DNA of 6,711 nt from an uncultured Bacteroidota bacterium (GCA_903835145.1 CAILMA010000673.1:1-6711), one strand, 5' to 3'; positions 1-6,527 are shown, numbered from the stretch's first letter. Notes: a model not told the origin generated them from the sequence alone. Program-made: numbers and translations.

Positions 1-106
1 ACTCTTACCACATACCTGGGCGCAAGCGCAAAATTAATTTGATGTCATTATTCTTCCAACACGGACTTAGACGTTAGGATACTGATCTTCGTTAGATAAA
101 GAGCTG

Positions 107-118
107 TGCCGTTAGGCA
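107..118. repeat. Short hairpin TGCC-gtta-GGCA
   Basis: This is a perfect 4-bp stem with a 4-nt loop. Just upstream, ATCT (85-88) and AGAT (94-97) form a similar small stem around TCGTT. The word CGTTAG occurs at 72-77, 90-95 and 110-115, two of these falling at the loop and 3' arm of such stems. I infer that these are remnants of small palindromic repeats. The stems are short enough that chance cannot be excluded. Confidence 0.35.
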
Positions 119-221
119 TTCGATAAGTGATATCGGGTTCGTCCCTAATTTTTCAAATATGAAACACCAAGACAGTGCACGCAAGGAAGCCCCAATGGCG
201 TCAATGAGAACAGCCAAGCCT

Positions 222-239
222 GCCCCGAGTTTTCGGGGC
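222..239. repeat. GC-rich hairpin, 7-bp perfect stem
   Basis: GCCCCGA (222-228) pairs with TCGGGGC (233-239) around a GTTT loop. Relative to the intact repeat at 6345-6363, it occupies and enlarges the place of the second hairpin and lies in the 19-nt insertion of this degenerate copy. No T-run follows on either strand, so it is not a standard intrinsic terminator. It could still block exonucleases at the 3' end of a hemW transcript reading in from the right, which is inference only. Confidence 0.55.
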
Positions 240-269
240 TGAAACCGGCGGAACATAACTGAAGCAGTC

Positions 270-286
270 CAACACCATCGGCGTTG
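270..286 (-). repeat. CAAC-type hairpin of the repeat family
   Basis: CAACACC (270-276) faces GGCGTTG (280-286) across ATC. On the plus strand one position is an A-C mismatch, while on the minus strand it becomes a G-U pair, giving a full 7-bp stem CAACGCC/GGTGTTG. The counterparts downstream are at 6382-6398 and 6595-6611. The minus-strand fit agrees with a role in hemW-side RNA, but a single position is weak evidence. Confidence 0.5.
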
Positions 287-350
287 AAAATTCATTTTTG
301 GTATTTGTAAATTGTTTTGCTCAGGCTGGTAGGTCGTCGTCAGTACCCCC

Positions 351-1505
351 TTAAAAGAAGAGATCTGATGCAATACTGTCGGCATACAACTTGCCCTTGT
401 TGGTCAGCTTAAGGACTTCACCGTCCAAAATAATTCGGTTGCGTTCGCGGCTTTCGGTTGCGTTCTTTAATAGTTCACTTGCATAGTCATTCCCCCACTT
501 GCTGCGCACATAGCTCAGGTCGCACCCCCACATGGTGCGCAGGCTGGTCATCACGTACTCATTGAGCTGTTGGGTCACAGTTAGCGTCTCTTGCTCTGAT
601 GGTATCTTTTTATCCGTATTTATACTTTGAGTGTATAGCGCATTATTCGCAACATTCCACTTCCGGCTTACTCCGTTAAAGGAATGTGCCGAGGGGCCGA
701 TCCCCAGGTAGTGATTTCCTCGCCAGTAGTTGGTATTGTGTACTGCGTGCATCCCCGGCACCGCCAGGTTGGATATTTCATAATGGTCATAACCCTTTTC
801 ACCCGCATAATCCATCAATAGCTCAAATTGGGTTGCTGCTTGCGCGGGGCTCACAGGTGCCGATTTTTTGTTGGTAATAGCATGTTGCAGCGCCGTCTTT
901 TCCTCAACCGTAAGTGCATATGCCGAAAAGTGAGGTATCCCAAGTTCTGCTACTTTACTTATGTTCCCCTTCCATTCCGCATTGGTAAGCCCCGGGGTGC
1001 CATATATCAGGTCTATGCTAATGTTCGCCAGCCCGGTATCCTGTGCCGCTTTTATGGCGTAGTCAGCTTCCTGTGCTGTGTGTATTCGCTTCATATACCG
1101 TAGGTCACGCTCTATAAATGACTGGGTGCCTATACTCAGCCGGTTCACCTGTGTTTGTTTCAGGGAGTTCAGGTAGTTTTTTGTCAGGTCATCCGGGTTG
1201 GCTTCAAGAGTAAATTCGGCGAGTGTCGTTATGTTGAAATTCTTGTATACAGTTTCGGTAAGCACATTTATTTCATCAGCTGTGAGTAGCGAGGGTGTGC
1301 CACCACCTAAATATATTGTCGTAATATTTTTCCCTTCGAGGTAGCCTTTTTGCATCGCAATTTCATTAACCATCGCCGCCAGCAACTCATCTTTATATTT
1401 CAGTGATGTCGAAAAATGGAAATTGCAATAGATACATGCCTGCCGGCAAAACGGAATGTGCAGGTAGATACCGGCATTGTTCGACTGTTCATTGATGAGT
1501 TGCAT
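351..1505 (-). CDS. hemW: Radical SAM heme chaperone HemW
   Basis: The 384-residue product matches HemW (the oxygen-independent coproporphyrinogen oxidase-like family), which binds heme and delivers it to target proteins in the cytoplasm. Residues 18-31 carry the radical SAM cluster motif CxxxCxxC (C20, C24, C27), followed by N-F rather than the fourth cysteine of true HemN. GGGTPS at 67-72 is the SAM-binding glycine motif. EANPDD (101-106), IDLIYGTPG (164-172), YEISN (242-246), HNTNYW (256-261) and GIGPSAHSF (268-276) are family landmarks, and a HemN-type C-terminal domain follows (LNEYVMTSLRT, 314-324). The length is typical of HemW and shorter than HemN. The frame is open to 1559, which would add 18 residues (MQECELNMRR...). 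I prefer the ATG at 1505 because HemW proteins normally begin just before AGIYLHIPFC and because a promoter-like TATCTTTG lies inside the extension. The gene is divergent from the large surface-protein gene. All key residues are present. Confidence 0.95.
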   Translation of the reverse strand: MQLINEQSNNAGIYLHIPFCRQACIYCNFHFSTSLKYKDELLAAMVNEIAMQKGYLEGKNITTIYLGGGTPSLLTADEINVLTETVYKNFNITTLAEFTLEANPDDLTKNYLNSLKQTQVNRLSIGTQSFIERDLRYMKRIHTAQEADYAIKAAQDTGLANISIDLIYGTPGLTNAEWKGNISKVAELGIPHFSAYALTVEEKTALQHAITNKKSAPVSPAQAATQFELLMDYAGEKGYDHYEISNLAVPGMHAVHNTNYWRGNHYLGIGPSAHSFNGVSRKWNVANNALYTQSINTDKKIPSEQETLTVTQQLNEYVMTSLRTMWGCDLSYVRSKWGNDYASELLKNATESRERNRIILDGEVLKLTNKGKLYADSIASDLFF

Positions 1506-1511
1506 ACTGCG

Positions 1512-1519
1512 CAAAGATA
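1512..1519 (-). promoter_or_regulatory. Putative hemW promoter -7 box (TATCTTTG)
   Basis: Read on the minus strand, TATCTTTG is an exact match to the Bacteroidota -7 consensus TAnnTTTG. It ends six bases before the preferred hemW ATG at 1505, so transcription would begin at or next to the start codon and the message would be leaderless or nearly so. The -33 element is weak, with no clean TTTG at 17-23 bp upstream. If real, it rules out the longer start at 1559. A chance match to an 8-mer with two free positions is possible. Confidence 0.5.
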
Positions 1520-1622
1520 GGCATTGCTGTCGGCGCATATTCAGCTCACATTCTTGCATTCAGGCGCCCGCAGACACCTATGCAAATGCAAAAAATATCC
1601 GTCCATACATTTGTCTTTTTTA

Positions 1623-1653
1623 TTGTTTATTATCAAAATAAATTTTACCTTTA
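1623..1653 (+). promoter_or_regulatory. Putative promoter of the PKD surface-protein gene
   Basis: TTG at 1623-1625 and TACCTTTA at 1646-1653 are separated by 20 bp. This fits the Bacteroidota primary sigma pattern (TTG, 17-23 bp, TAnnTTTG) except for A in place of the last G. Transcription would start near 1660, leaving a leader of about 30 nt before the ATG at 1693. The surroundings are AT-rich, so alternative alignments exist. The call rests on motif and spacing only. Confidence 0.45.
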
Positions 1654-1692
1654 TTAGTTCCAATTTGTTTAGCCTTTAACGCATCTCATTTT

Positions 1693-1761
1693 ATGAGCAC
1701 TTATACCCGTAAGATTGTATTATTCCTATTGCTTCTGGCCGCACCTATCGCAGCTTTTGGC
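1693..1761 (+). other. Signal peptide, Sec-type (residues 1-23)
   Basis: The N-terminus has a short positive stretch (TRK at residues 5-7), a hydrophobic core of Val, Leu, Phe, Ala and Ile (residues 8-20), and small residues before a likely signal peptidase I site after AFG (residue 23). No cysteine follows the core, so it is not a lipoprotein. T9SS cargo crosses the inner membrane by Sec first, which fits. The exact cleavage position is an estimate. Confidence 0.85.
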
Positions 1762-4700
1762 GTTACGGCAAGCTTCACTGCCGACTATATTTCTGGCTGC
1801 GCTCCGCTTGTTGTGCACTTCACCAACACATCAACGGGTGGCACAAGCTTCGACTGGGACCTTGGCAACGGCACCACTACCACCACAACTTCTACTGGCA
1901 CAGGTGTCTCGGGTAGCTACCTCACCGCAGGCACTTACACGGTTACACTCACAGCCCACAATGGTTCTTCTACATCCGTTTACCACATCACTATAACGGT
2001 TTACCCGTCGCCAGTCGTCAGCTTTACGGCCACCGACACAGGGTTATGCCCGGGGTCCTCAGCTACGTTTACAAGTACATCCACGGCAGGCACCACAGGC
2101 GCATGCACCTATGTCTGGAATTTTGGCGATGGTAGTTCCAGCACCGCCACAAGCCCAACGCATACCTTTGTCACACCCGGCTTTTACAATGTAACCCTTG
2201 TCGTAACCAATAGTATGGGCTGCTCCTCAAGCCTTACCGTTGCTGGTTTTATTCATGTATATAACCACTCTGTGCCGGCATTCACTGCTTCCAGCACCTA
2301 CCTGTGTAATCCTCCGGCGTCCACTACATTTACAAGCACCACATCAGGCGCGTCACCTTTTACTTATGTCTGGACCTTTGGTGATGGCAGCACATCTGCA
2401 GCTGCAACACCCACACATACCTACACAGCCTCAGGCACTTACTCGGTAAAACTTGTTGTTACCGATGTTCACGGATGTTCCGATAGTATCGTTCGTACTG
2501 CTTATATAACTGTCGCCAGCATGACAACTTCCTTCACCGGCCCATCAACTGCCTGTGCCAATTCAGTTGTTACTTTCTCCAACACCAGCTCTGCCCATAG
2601 TGCAAGTTATTGGACGTTCGGCGACGGCGGTACTTCCTCTTCCGACCCGGCTACCCACACTTATTCTACTGCAGGTACCTATAGGGTGATGCTTGTTACT
2701 TTCAGCGGCCCTTGTACTGATACAGCTTATCAGACCATAACTATTTTACCTTCACCTACCATCAGTTTTACTATTTCTCCTACAATGGCTTGCCCGGCTC
2801 CTTCCGCAATTACTTTTACAGGTAGCGTTCCATCCGGTTCCACTGTCTCCTGGGATTTTGGCGATGGCACCAGCGGTAGTGGCGCATCAACTACGCATAC
2901 CTATAGTGCTGATGGTACCTACAATATTACAATGACGGTTAGCGATGCATCGGGCTGCATGGCCAGCGTCACCCAGATTTACGTCATCCGCGATCTTTTA
3001 CTGACTTTAGTGCCCGATGTTTTCCACGGCTGTGTTCCACTCACGGTTCATTTCCTCGACTCTATTAATACACTTACACCTTACCCTGGTAGATATCCGG
3101 CTGCTACAGCTTCCTGGCATTGGGACTTTGGCGACGGCAGCACCGCAGCTACCGATAGCACGCCGGCTCATACCTATACGGCTTCGGGTTCTTACATGGT
3201 GGTACTGGACATCACAACCACCAACGGTTGCACCGCCCGCATGAGCGTCGGCATAGAAGTGGGGGATACCTCTTCAGTTTATTTTACTGATACACAATCA
3301 GTTATTTGTTACGGTCACCCCATAACCTTCTTTCCCCACCTCCTTTCCGGCGGGCCTATTGACTATTACATGTGGGACTGGGGCGACGGCTCTGCAAGTT
3401 CAGATTCAAGTTCCCATATACTGCACTCCTTCACTCGCCCGGGCTTCGACACCGTTACCGTTACTGGTTACAGCAACGGCTGCCCCGGCAGGCCATATAA
3501 GATTTATCCTATTACTATTGATTCACCAATGGCCAGTATCTTTTATAACTTCGATTGCCATCCGGCAAATAAGGTCACCTTTTATGACTCATCCTACGGA
3601 GATGATACCCATTTTTGGAGCTTTGGCGATGGCACAACTTCCACAGCCGATTCATTTGTCATAACATATCCTGGCTATACAACCTACTACTGCTCCCTCG
3701 CTACCTATAACGCAAGGTCTGGCTGCCGCGATACACAAACAATTCCAATCCATCTGATACCGCCTGTCTTACACCTCTACGCTTCTGATTCACTCATTTG
3801 CCAGTATGACCACATTACATTCCAAGGAACTATTACAGGCGGCGCTTACGCTACCGAATGGGCATTTTGTTTCGATGGTTCATGCATCGGTACCACACCG
3901 GGGGCATCAGATACTACCGCAATGGTCGTAGATACATTTCGGCGAACTGGTTTATACAACGTAATGATGGTTGTAAAAGACTGGCACGGTTGCTTAGATA
4001 CACTCATTCATAACAACTGGATACTCGTTGCCAAACCGGTCACCTCATTTGTTGCTACTCCTCCGCGCGGGTGCGTGCCTCTTACCGTCAGTTTTACAGA
4101 TCATTCTACCGACGATTCCAGCGTTACTTGCACAAACTTCACCTGGCTCTTCGGCGATGGCGCTACCACATCGGGCACTTCAGTCAGTACTTCCCATACT
4201 TATACGGCCGCCGGCACCTATTCCATAACAGAGATTGTCACGGATAATGTCGGTTGCAAAGACACCTTGGTACGCTCCGCACTCATTGTGGCCAGTAAGC
4301 CTCATGCGTCCTTTGGTGCAAGCAGTCTGTTCCCATGCCGCGGACAGACTATTCGGTTCGGAAACGCTTCTACTGGCGGGGGATTAACCTACCATTGGCT
4401 TTTTGGCGATGGCTCCACTTCTACTTTAGTAACGCCAACGCATGCTTATACCAATACCGGAACGTTTACAGTAAAACTTGCAGCAACCGATTCTAACGGT
4501 TGCACGGACTCGGCAATCTATGTAGCCTATATAGTTGTGTCTGCGCCCGATGCATCATTTACAATGAGCGATAGTTTTTCAATTTGTACGCCCCTCACAG
4601 TAAATTTTACAAACACAACAACAGGTGGTAGCAGCTATTACTGGTCGTTTGGCGATGGCAGTTCCTCCTATATTACCTCTCCTATCGATCTATATGCTTC

Positions 4701-6273
4701 ACCCGGCCTGTACCACATCATGCTGGTTGCAACCAATTCATCCGGCTGCACCGATACAGCCTACCGCGATCTCAACGTGTTTGGCTATGCGGGTGGTTTC
4801 ACCTACAGTCCGTTGCAAGGGTGTGCGCCCCTCACAGTCAATTTCCATGCGGCTATCATAAACGTGCCATCTGTAATATGGGACTTTGCCGATGGTAATA
4901 CAACCGTAGCATCAATGGTGGATAGCACTACGCATACTTACACCCAGCCGGGCGCCTACCTGCCAAAACTCATCCTAAGCGATAATACCGGCTGCCGCAA
5001 TTCCACCCTTGGTACCGATACCATTAAGGTCGATGCGGTTCGCCCAGGTTTCACAACCATTCCGCATCCGGTCTGTGTAAACACCGACATCCATTTTCAG
5101 GATACGTCGTTCAGCTACTTTTCCAATATCACTTCCTGGCATTGGGCATTTCAGTCGGGTGATACCAGCAACATGAGCTCACCGCCTTATTTATACACAT
5201 CAACCGGTACATTCTATGTAACACTCAATGTTAAAGACGGCTGGGGATGCTTTGCTTCCACAAGAGATACGGTAACGGTTTACCCACCTCCCGCTATTAC
5301 CACAAGTCCTGATACCGTTATCTGCGTTGGCGACACAGCCACACTCCGCGCTTACGGTGGCGAATCCTATGTTTGGTCACCAGCTGCTACCATCGGTTGC
5401 CCGGCTTGCGAATCTACGTCTGCATACCCCGTCGTAGTTACTACTTACACGGTTACAGGTACCGACATCAACGGCTGTGTAAATATAGATAGTGTAACCA
5501 TTAGAATGCGAACCTTAACCGTTAGCCGCGGCTGGGGAGATACGGAAGTGTGTGACAAAGTCCCCGTTCAGTTGTTTGATACCGGTGGCACTAAATACAC
5601 CTGGATTCCATCCACCGGCCTCAATAACTCCCACGTCTTTAATCCGGTTGCTACCCCTTCTGTGACCACTAACTACATGGTTATCGTTCAGTATGGTGGT
5701 TGTATCCCCGATACCAACTACGTTAACCTCATTATTGACCCATTGCCTACCGTTGATGCAGGCCCCGATCAAAGCCTTGTAGCTGGCAGCGAAGCGCACA
5801 TTAGCGCACATGGCACCAACATTAGCACATATCTGTGGACTCCCGGTCAATACCTGAGTTGTGACAGTTGCTACAATCCTTCAGCAAGCTTGCTCAATAC
5901 AACTTCATTCACCGTTACGGTCACTTCAATACATGGCTGTACTGCCACCGATTCCATTACCATCCATATGTTCTGCGATAAGAGCCAGATTTTCATTCCA
6001 AACTCGTTCACACCTAATGGCGATGGTGAAAACGACGTCTTTTATCCGCGTGGTACAGGTGTGTCCAATATTAAATCATTCCGCATCTACAACAGGTGGG
6101 GTGAGGTCATTTTTGAAAAACAAAACATAAGCATCAACGATGCTGCAAGCGCATGGGATGGTTCTTTTAATGGCGTTCAGGCACGCCCCGGGGTTTACGT
6201 TTACTTCGTAGATGCCGTCTGCGACACAGGCGAGCCCCTGTTCATAAAAGGCGATGTAACCATAATCCGTTAA
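1693..6273 (+). CDS. Secreted multi-PKD-domain protein with T9SS type B sorting domain
   Basis: This 1526-residue protein is probably a cell-surface or extracellular adhesin or matrix protein exported by the type IX system. Residues 1-23 form a signal peptide (TRK, then a Leu/Ala-rich core), with likely cleavage near AFG-VTA and no lipobox cysteine. About fourteen PKD-like modules follow, spaced 77-95 residues and marked by tryptophans 55, 142, 227, 307, 387, 477, 561, 642, 723, 818, 902, 984, 1063 and 1151, mostly in W-x-F-G-D-G, with HTYTxxGTY and a closing xxGC. Three shorter Ig-like modules have W-x-P motifs (W1228, W1304, W1382). Residues 1431-1526 are the sorting domain (FIPNSFTPNGDG, then YNRWGEVIFE). 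Many modules hold a cysteine pair, suggesting disulfides after export. Composition is rich in Thr and Ser. No catalytic domain is visible, so ligand and role remain unknown. The frame is unbroken, and the start is fixed by the signal peptide. Confidence 0.93.
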   Translation: MSTYTRKIVLFLLLLAAPIAAFGVTASFTADYISGCAPLVVHFTNTSTGGTSFDWDLGNGTTTTTTSTGTGVSGSYLTAGTYTVTLTAHNGSSTSVYHITITVYPSPVVSFTATDTGLCPGSSATFTSTSTAGTTGACTYVWNFGDGSSSTATSPTHTFVTPGFYNVTLVVTNSMGCSSSLTVAGFIHVYNHSVPAFTASSTYLCNPPASTTFTSTTSGASPFTYVWTFGDGSTSAAATPTHTYTASGTYSVKLVVTDVHGCSDSIVRTAYITVASMTTSFTGPSTACANSVVTFSNTSSAHSASYWTFGDGGTSSSDPATHTYSTAGTYRVMLVTFSGPCTDTAYQTITILPSPTISFTISPTMACPAPSAITFTGSVPSGSTVSWDFGDGTSGSGASTTHTYSADGTYNITMTVSDASGCMASVTQIYVIRDLLLTLVPDVFHGCVPLTVHFLDSINTLTPYPGRYPAATASWHWDFGDGSTAATDSTPAHTYTASGSYMVVLDITTTNGCTARMSVGIEVGDTSSVYFTDTQSVICYGHPITFFPHLLSGGPIDYYMWDWGDGSASSDSSSHILHSFTRPGFDTVTVTGYSNGCPGRPYKIYPITIDSPMASIFYNFDCHPANKVTFYDSSYGDDTHFWSFGDGTTSTADSFVITYPGYTTYYCSLATYNARSGCRDTQTIPIHLIPPVLHLYASDSLICQYDHITFQGTITGGAYATEWAFCFDGSCIGTTPGASDTTAMVVDTFRRTGLYNVMMVVKDWHGCLDTLIHNNWILVAKPVTSFVATPPRGCVPLTVSFTDHSTDDSSVTCTNFTWLFGDGATTSGTSVSTSHTYTAAGTYSITEIVTDNVGCKDTLVRSALIVASKPHASFGASSLFPCRGQTIRFGNASTGGGLTYHWLFGDGSTSTLVTPTHAYTNTGTFTVKLAATDSNGCTDSAIYVAYIVVSAPDASFTMSDSFSICTPLTVNFTNTTTGGSSYYWSFGDGSSSYITSPIDLYASPGLYHIMLVATNSSGCTDTAYRDLNVFGYAGGFTYSPLQGCAPLTVNFHAAIINVPSVIWDFADGNTTVASMVDSTTHTYTQPGAYLPKLILSDNTGCRNSTLGTDTIKVDAVRPGFTTIPHPVCVNTDIHFQDTSFSYFSNITSWHWAFQSGDTSNMSSPPYLYTSTGTFYVTLNVKDGWGCFASTRDTVTVYPPPAITTSPDTVICVGDTATLRAYGGESYVWSPAATIGCPACESTSAYPVVVTTYTVTGTDINGCVNIDSVTIRMRTLTVSRGWGDTEVCDKVPVQLFDTGGTKYTWIPSTGLNNSHVFNPVATPSVTTNYMVIVQYGGCIPDTNYVNLIIDPLPTVDAGPDQSLVAGSEAHISAHGTNISTYLWTPGQYLSCDSCYNPSASLLNTTSFTVTVTSIHGCTATDSITIHMFCDKSQIFIPNSFTPNGDGENDVFYPRGTGVSNIKSFRIYNRWGEVIFEKQNISINDAASAWDGSFNGVQARPGVYVYFVDAVCDTGEPLFIKGDVTIIR
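1762..5280 (+). other. Array of about fourteen PKD-like modules (residues 24-1196)
   Basis: Modules begin with a Cys-Pro-rich strand such as GCAPLxVxF (residues 35-43 and several later copies) or LCPGSSATF. They pass through W-x-F-G-D-G near the middle and end in HTYxxxGxYxVxLxVxxxxGC. Ten keep a GDG. The first is DLGNG, the ninth is AFCFDG, the thirteenth DFADG and the fourteenth AFQSGD. Spacing between successive tryptophans is 77-95 residues, close to the roughly 80-90 of PKD domains. Such beta-sandwich arrays act as stalks or adhesive rods. The modules differ considerably in protein sequence, so a recent burst of duplication is unlikely. Confidence 0.88.
5281..5976 (+). other. Three Ig-like W-x-P modules (residues 1197-1428)
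   Basis: These modules differ from the PKD array. Each has a W-S/T/I-P motif (W1228, W1304, W1382), then a loop, then TTxYTVT or an equivalent, then xxGC. The first and third contain CxxC in the loop (CPAC at 1236-1239, CDSC at 1390-1393). The second has NNSHVFNPVA in the same place with no cysteines. This style often lies just before type B sorting domains in Bacteroidota surface proteins and may be a spacer close to the cell surface. No enzymatic role is visible. Confidence 0.75.
5983..6270 (+). other. T9SS type B C-terminal sorting domain (residues 1431-1526)
   Basis: The final 96 residues match the gliding motility-associated C-terminal (CHU_C-like) domain. They contain FIPNSFTPNGDGENDVF (residues 1434-1450), a fixed Arg-Ile-Tyr-Asn-Arg-Trp-Gly stretch, a W-D-G-S-F-N-G turn, and RPGVYVYFVDA near the end, finishing in KGDVTIIR. 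In studied members this domain directs secretion through the type IX pore and surface attachment, often with a PorP/SprF-like partner. No such partner is encoded within the window. Confidence 0.93.
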
Positions 6274-6275
6274 AA

Positions 6276-6293
6276 TCTGCCGCTTGTGGCAGA
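6276..6293. repeat. Hairpin just after the PKD gene stop codon
   Basis: TCTGCC (6276-6281) pairs perfectly with GGCAGA (6288-6293) around GCTTGT. It lies two bases after the TAA and corresponds to the last hairpin of the repeat unit (6480-6503), with changed arms but similar geometry. No T-tract follows (GTAGCAGAAC), so it is not a classical terminator. A 3'-end stabilising role is possible. The homology of 6276-6314 to 6489-6527 is modest, a little over half of positions with one gap. Confidence 0.55.
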
Positions 6294-6314
6294 GTAGCAG
6301 AACTCCTGGTCATG

Positions 6315-6527
6315 AGGAAGCCCGGCGGGCTTCAATATTAGTAGCCGCCAGTGAAACTGGCGGAAAACAAGCATAAACCACCAACGCCGCAGGTGTTGAA
6401 CAATCGCCCTAAGGGTCGTAAAATCGCTATGTTTATGCTTTGTCTCGGTGTGGCGGATGACAGCACAACGAATAGGTATCACCACTTCAGCCACTAAGTG
6501 GTGGGGGTAGAAAACGTTCTCTGCTTC
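6315..6527 (+). repeat. Repeat unit 1 (complete, 213 bp)
   Basis: The unit contains these inverted repeats in order: GAAGCCC-ggc-GGGCTTC (6317-6333); CCGCCAGT-gaa-ACTGGCGG (6345-6363); a 10-bp long-range pair AAGCATAAAC (6369-6378) with GTTTATGCTT (6431-6440) that encloses CAACGCC-gca-GGTGTTG (6382-6398, one G-U) and a small CCC-taa-GGG stem (6407-6415); and CACCACTT (6480-6487) with AAGTGGTG (6496-6503). Positions 6438-6498 differ from unit 2 at only one base (6449). As RNA it would fold into separate hairpins plus a branched domain. Confidence 0.85.
6369..6440 (+). repeat. Long-range 10-bp stem enclosing two hairpins
   Basis: AAGCATAAAC at 6369-6378 is the exact reverse complement of GTTTATGCTT at 6431-6440. 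AC before the left arm could pair with GT after the right arm across one bulged T, adding two pairs. The loop between the arms carries the CAACGCC hairpin and the CCC-taa-GGG stem, giving a branched structure. In unit 2 the equivalent arms (6582-6591, 6644-6653) keep only six Watson-Crick pairs and one G-T, so the stem has either decayed there or been perfected in unit 1. Confidence 0.6.

Larger units (their letters stand above)
184..290 (+). repeat. Degenerate copy of the 213-bp hairpin repeat
   Basis: This stretch is colinear with the first part of the repeat unit at 6315. AGGAAGCCC matches at offset 0, TCAAT at offset 17 and AGCC at offset 28 in both copies. After a 19-nt insertion, positions 240-288 align without gaps to 6565-6613 with 35 of 49 identities. 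The conserved parts are TGAAACyGGCGGAA and the CAAC...GGCGTTGAA hairpin. The conserved 3' block of the unit (6438-6498) is not recognisable here. The copy has the same orientation as the downstream array but lies 3' of hemW, so it is antisense to that gene. It looks like an old, truncated member of the family. Confidence 0.7.
1..350. other. Intergenic region without a supportable gene
   Basis: No reading frame here resembles a protein. The antisense frame that stays open across much of it reads through the hairpins and matches the frame open across the downstream repeat array, so it reflects shared repeat ancestry rather than coding. What the region holds is a small hairpin at 107-118, three CGTTAG words at 72, 90 and 110, and a degenerate copy of the 213-bp repeat at about 184-290 with a strong hairpin at 222-239. 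A short frame open from the window edge to a TAG at 75-77 could be the tail of a neighbouring plus-strand gene, but it is too short to support. No clear T-tract terminator for hemW is visible. Confidence 0.7.
1506..1692. promoter_or_regulatory. Divergent intergenic promoter region
   Basis: The 187 bp between the divergent starts of hemW and the PKD protein become strongly AT-rich from about 1590 to 1692, as expected for a promoter. Each direction has one promoter candidate, described separately. No Shine-Dalgarno sequence precedes the ATG at 1693 (the bases before it read CATCTCATTTT), which is normal for Bacteroidota. AATAAA (1637-1642) and TTTATT (1650-1655) form a 6-bp inverted repeat overlapping the plus-strand -7 box. 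It could be an operator or simply base composition. Confidence 0.6.

Noticed and set aside
1..77. Short plus-strand frame open from the window edge to TAG at 75-77, possibly the end of an upstream gene
   Set aside because: Only about 24 codons are visible, with basic residues and no recognisable motif. Another frame is also open for 13 codons, so it cannot be told from chance.
222..239. Intrinsic terminator for hemW
   Set aside because: The stem is strong, but no T-tract follows on the minus strand, and it lies more than 110 bp beyond the stop codon.
92..385. Antisense open frame of 97 residues overlapping the end of hemW
   Set aside because: It reads through the degenerate repeat in the same frame as the array's antisense frame, which explains the resemblance (FQRRW...FRRF). 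It also overlaps the hemW 3' end and has no family features.
1506..1559. N-terminal extension of HemW by 18 residues
   Set aside because: The extension (MQECELNMRR...) has no family counterpart, and it contains the promoter-like TATCTTTG. The ATG at 1505 gives the usual HemW N-terminus.
1715..6130. Several medium-length open frames in other frames and on the opposite strand within the PKD gene
   Set aside because: They are low-complexity Pro/Thr/Leu/His-rich translations of the repetitive Thr/Ser-rich coding sequence, lacking their own promoters or domains, and all lie inside a well-supported gene.
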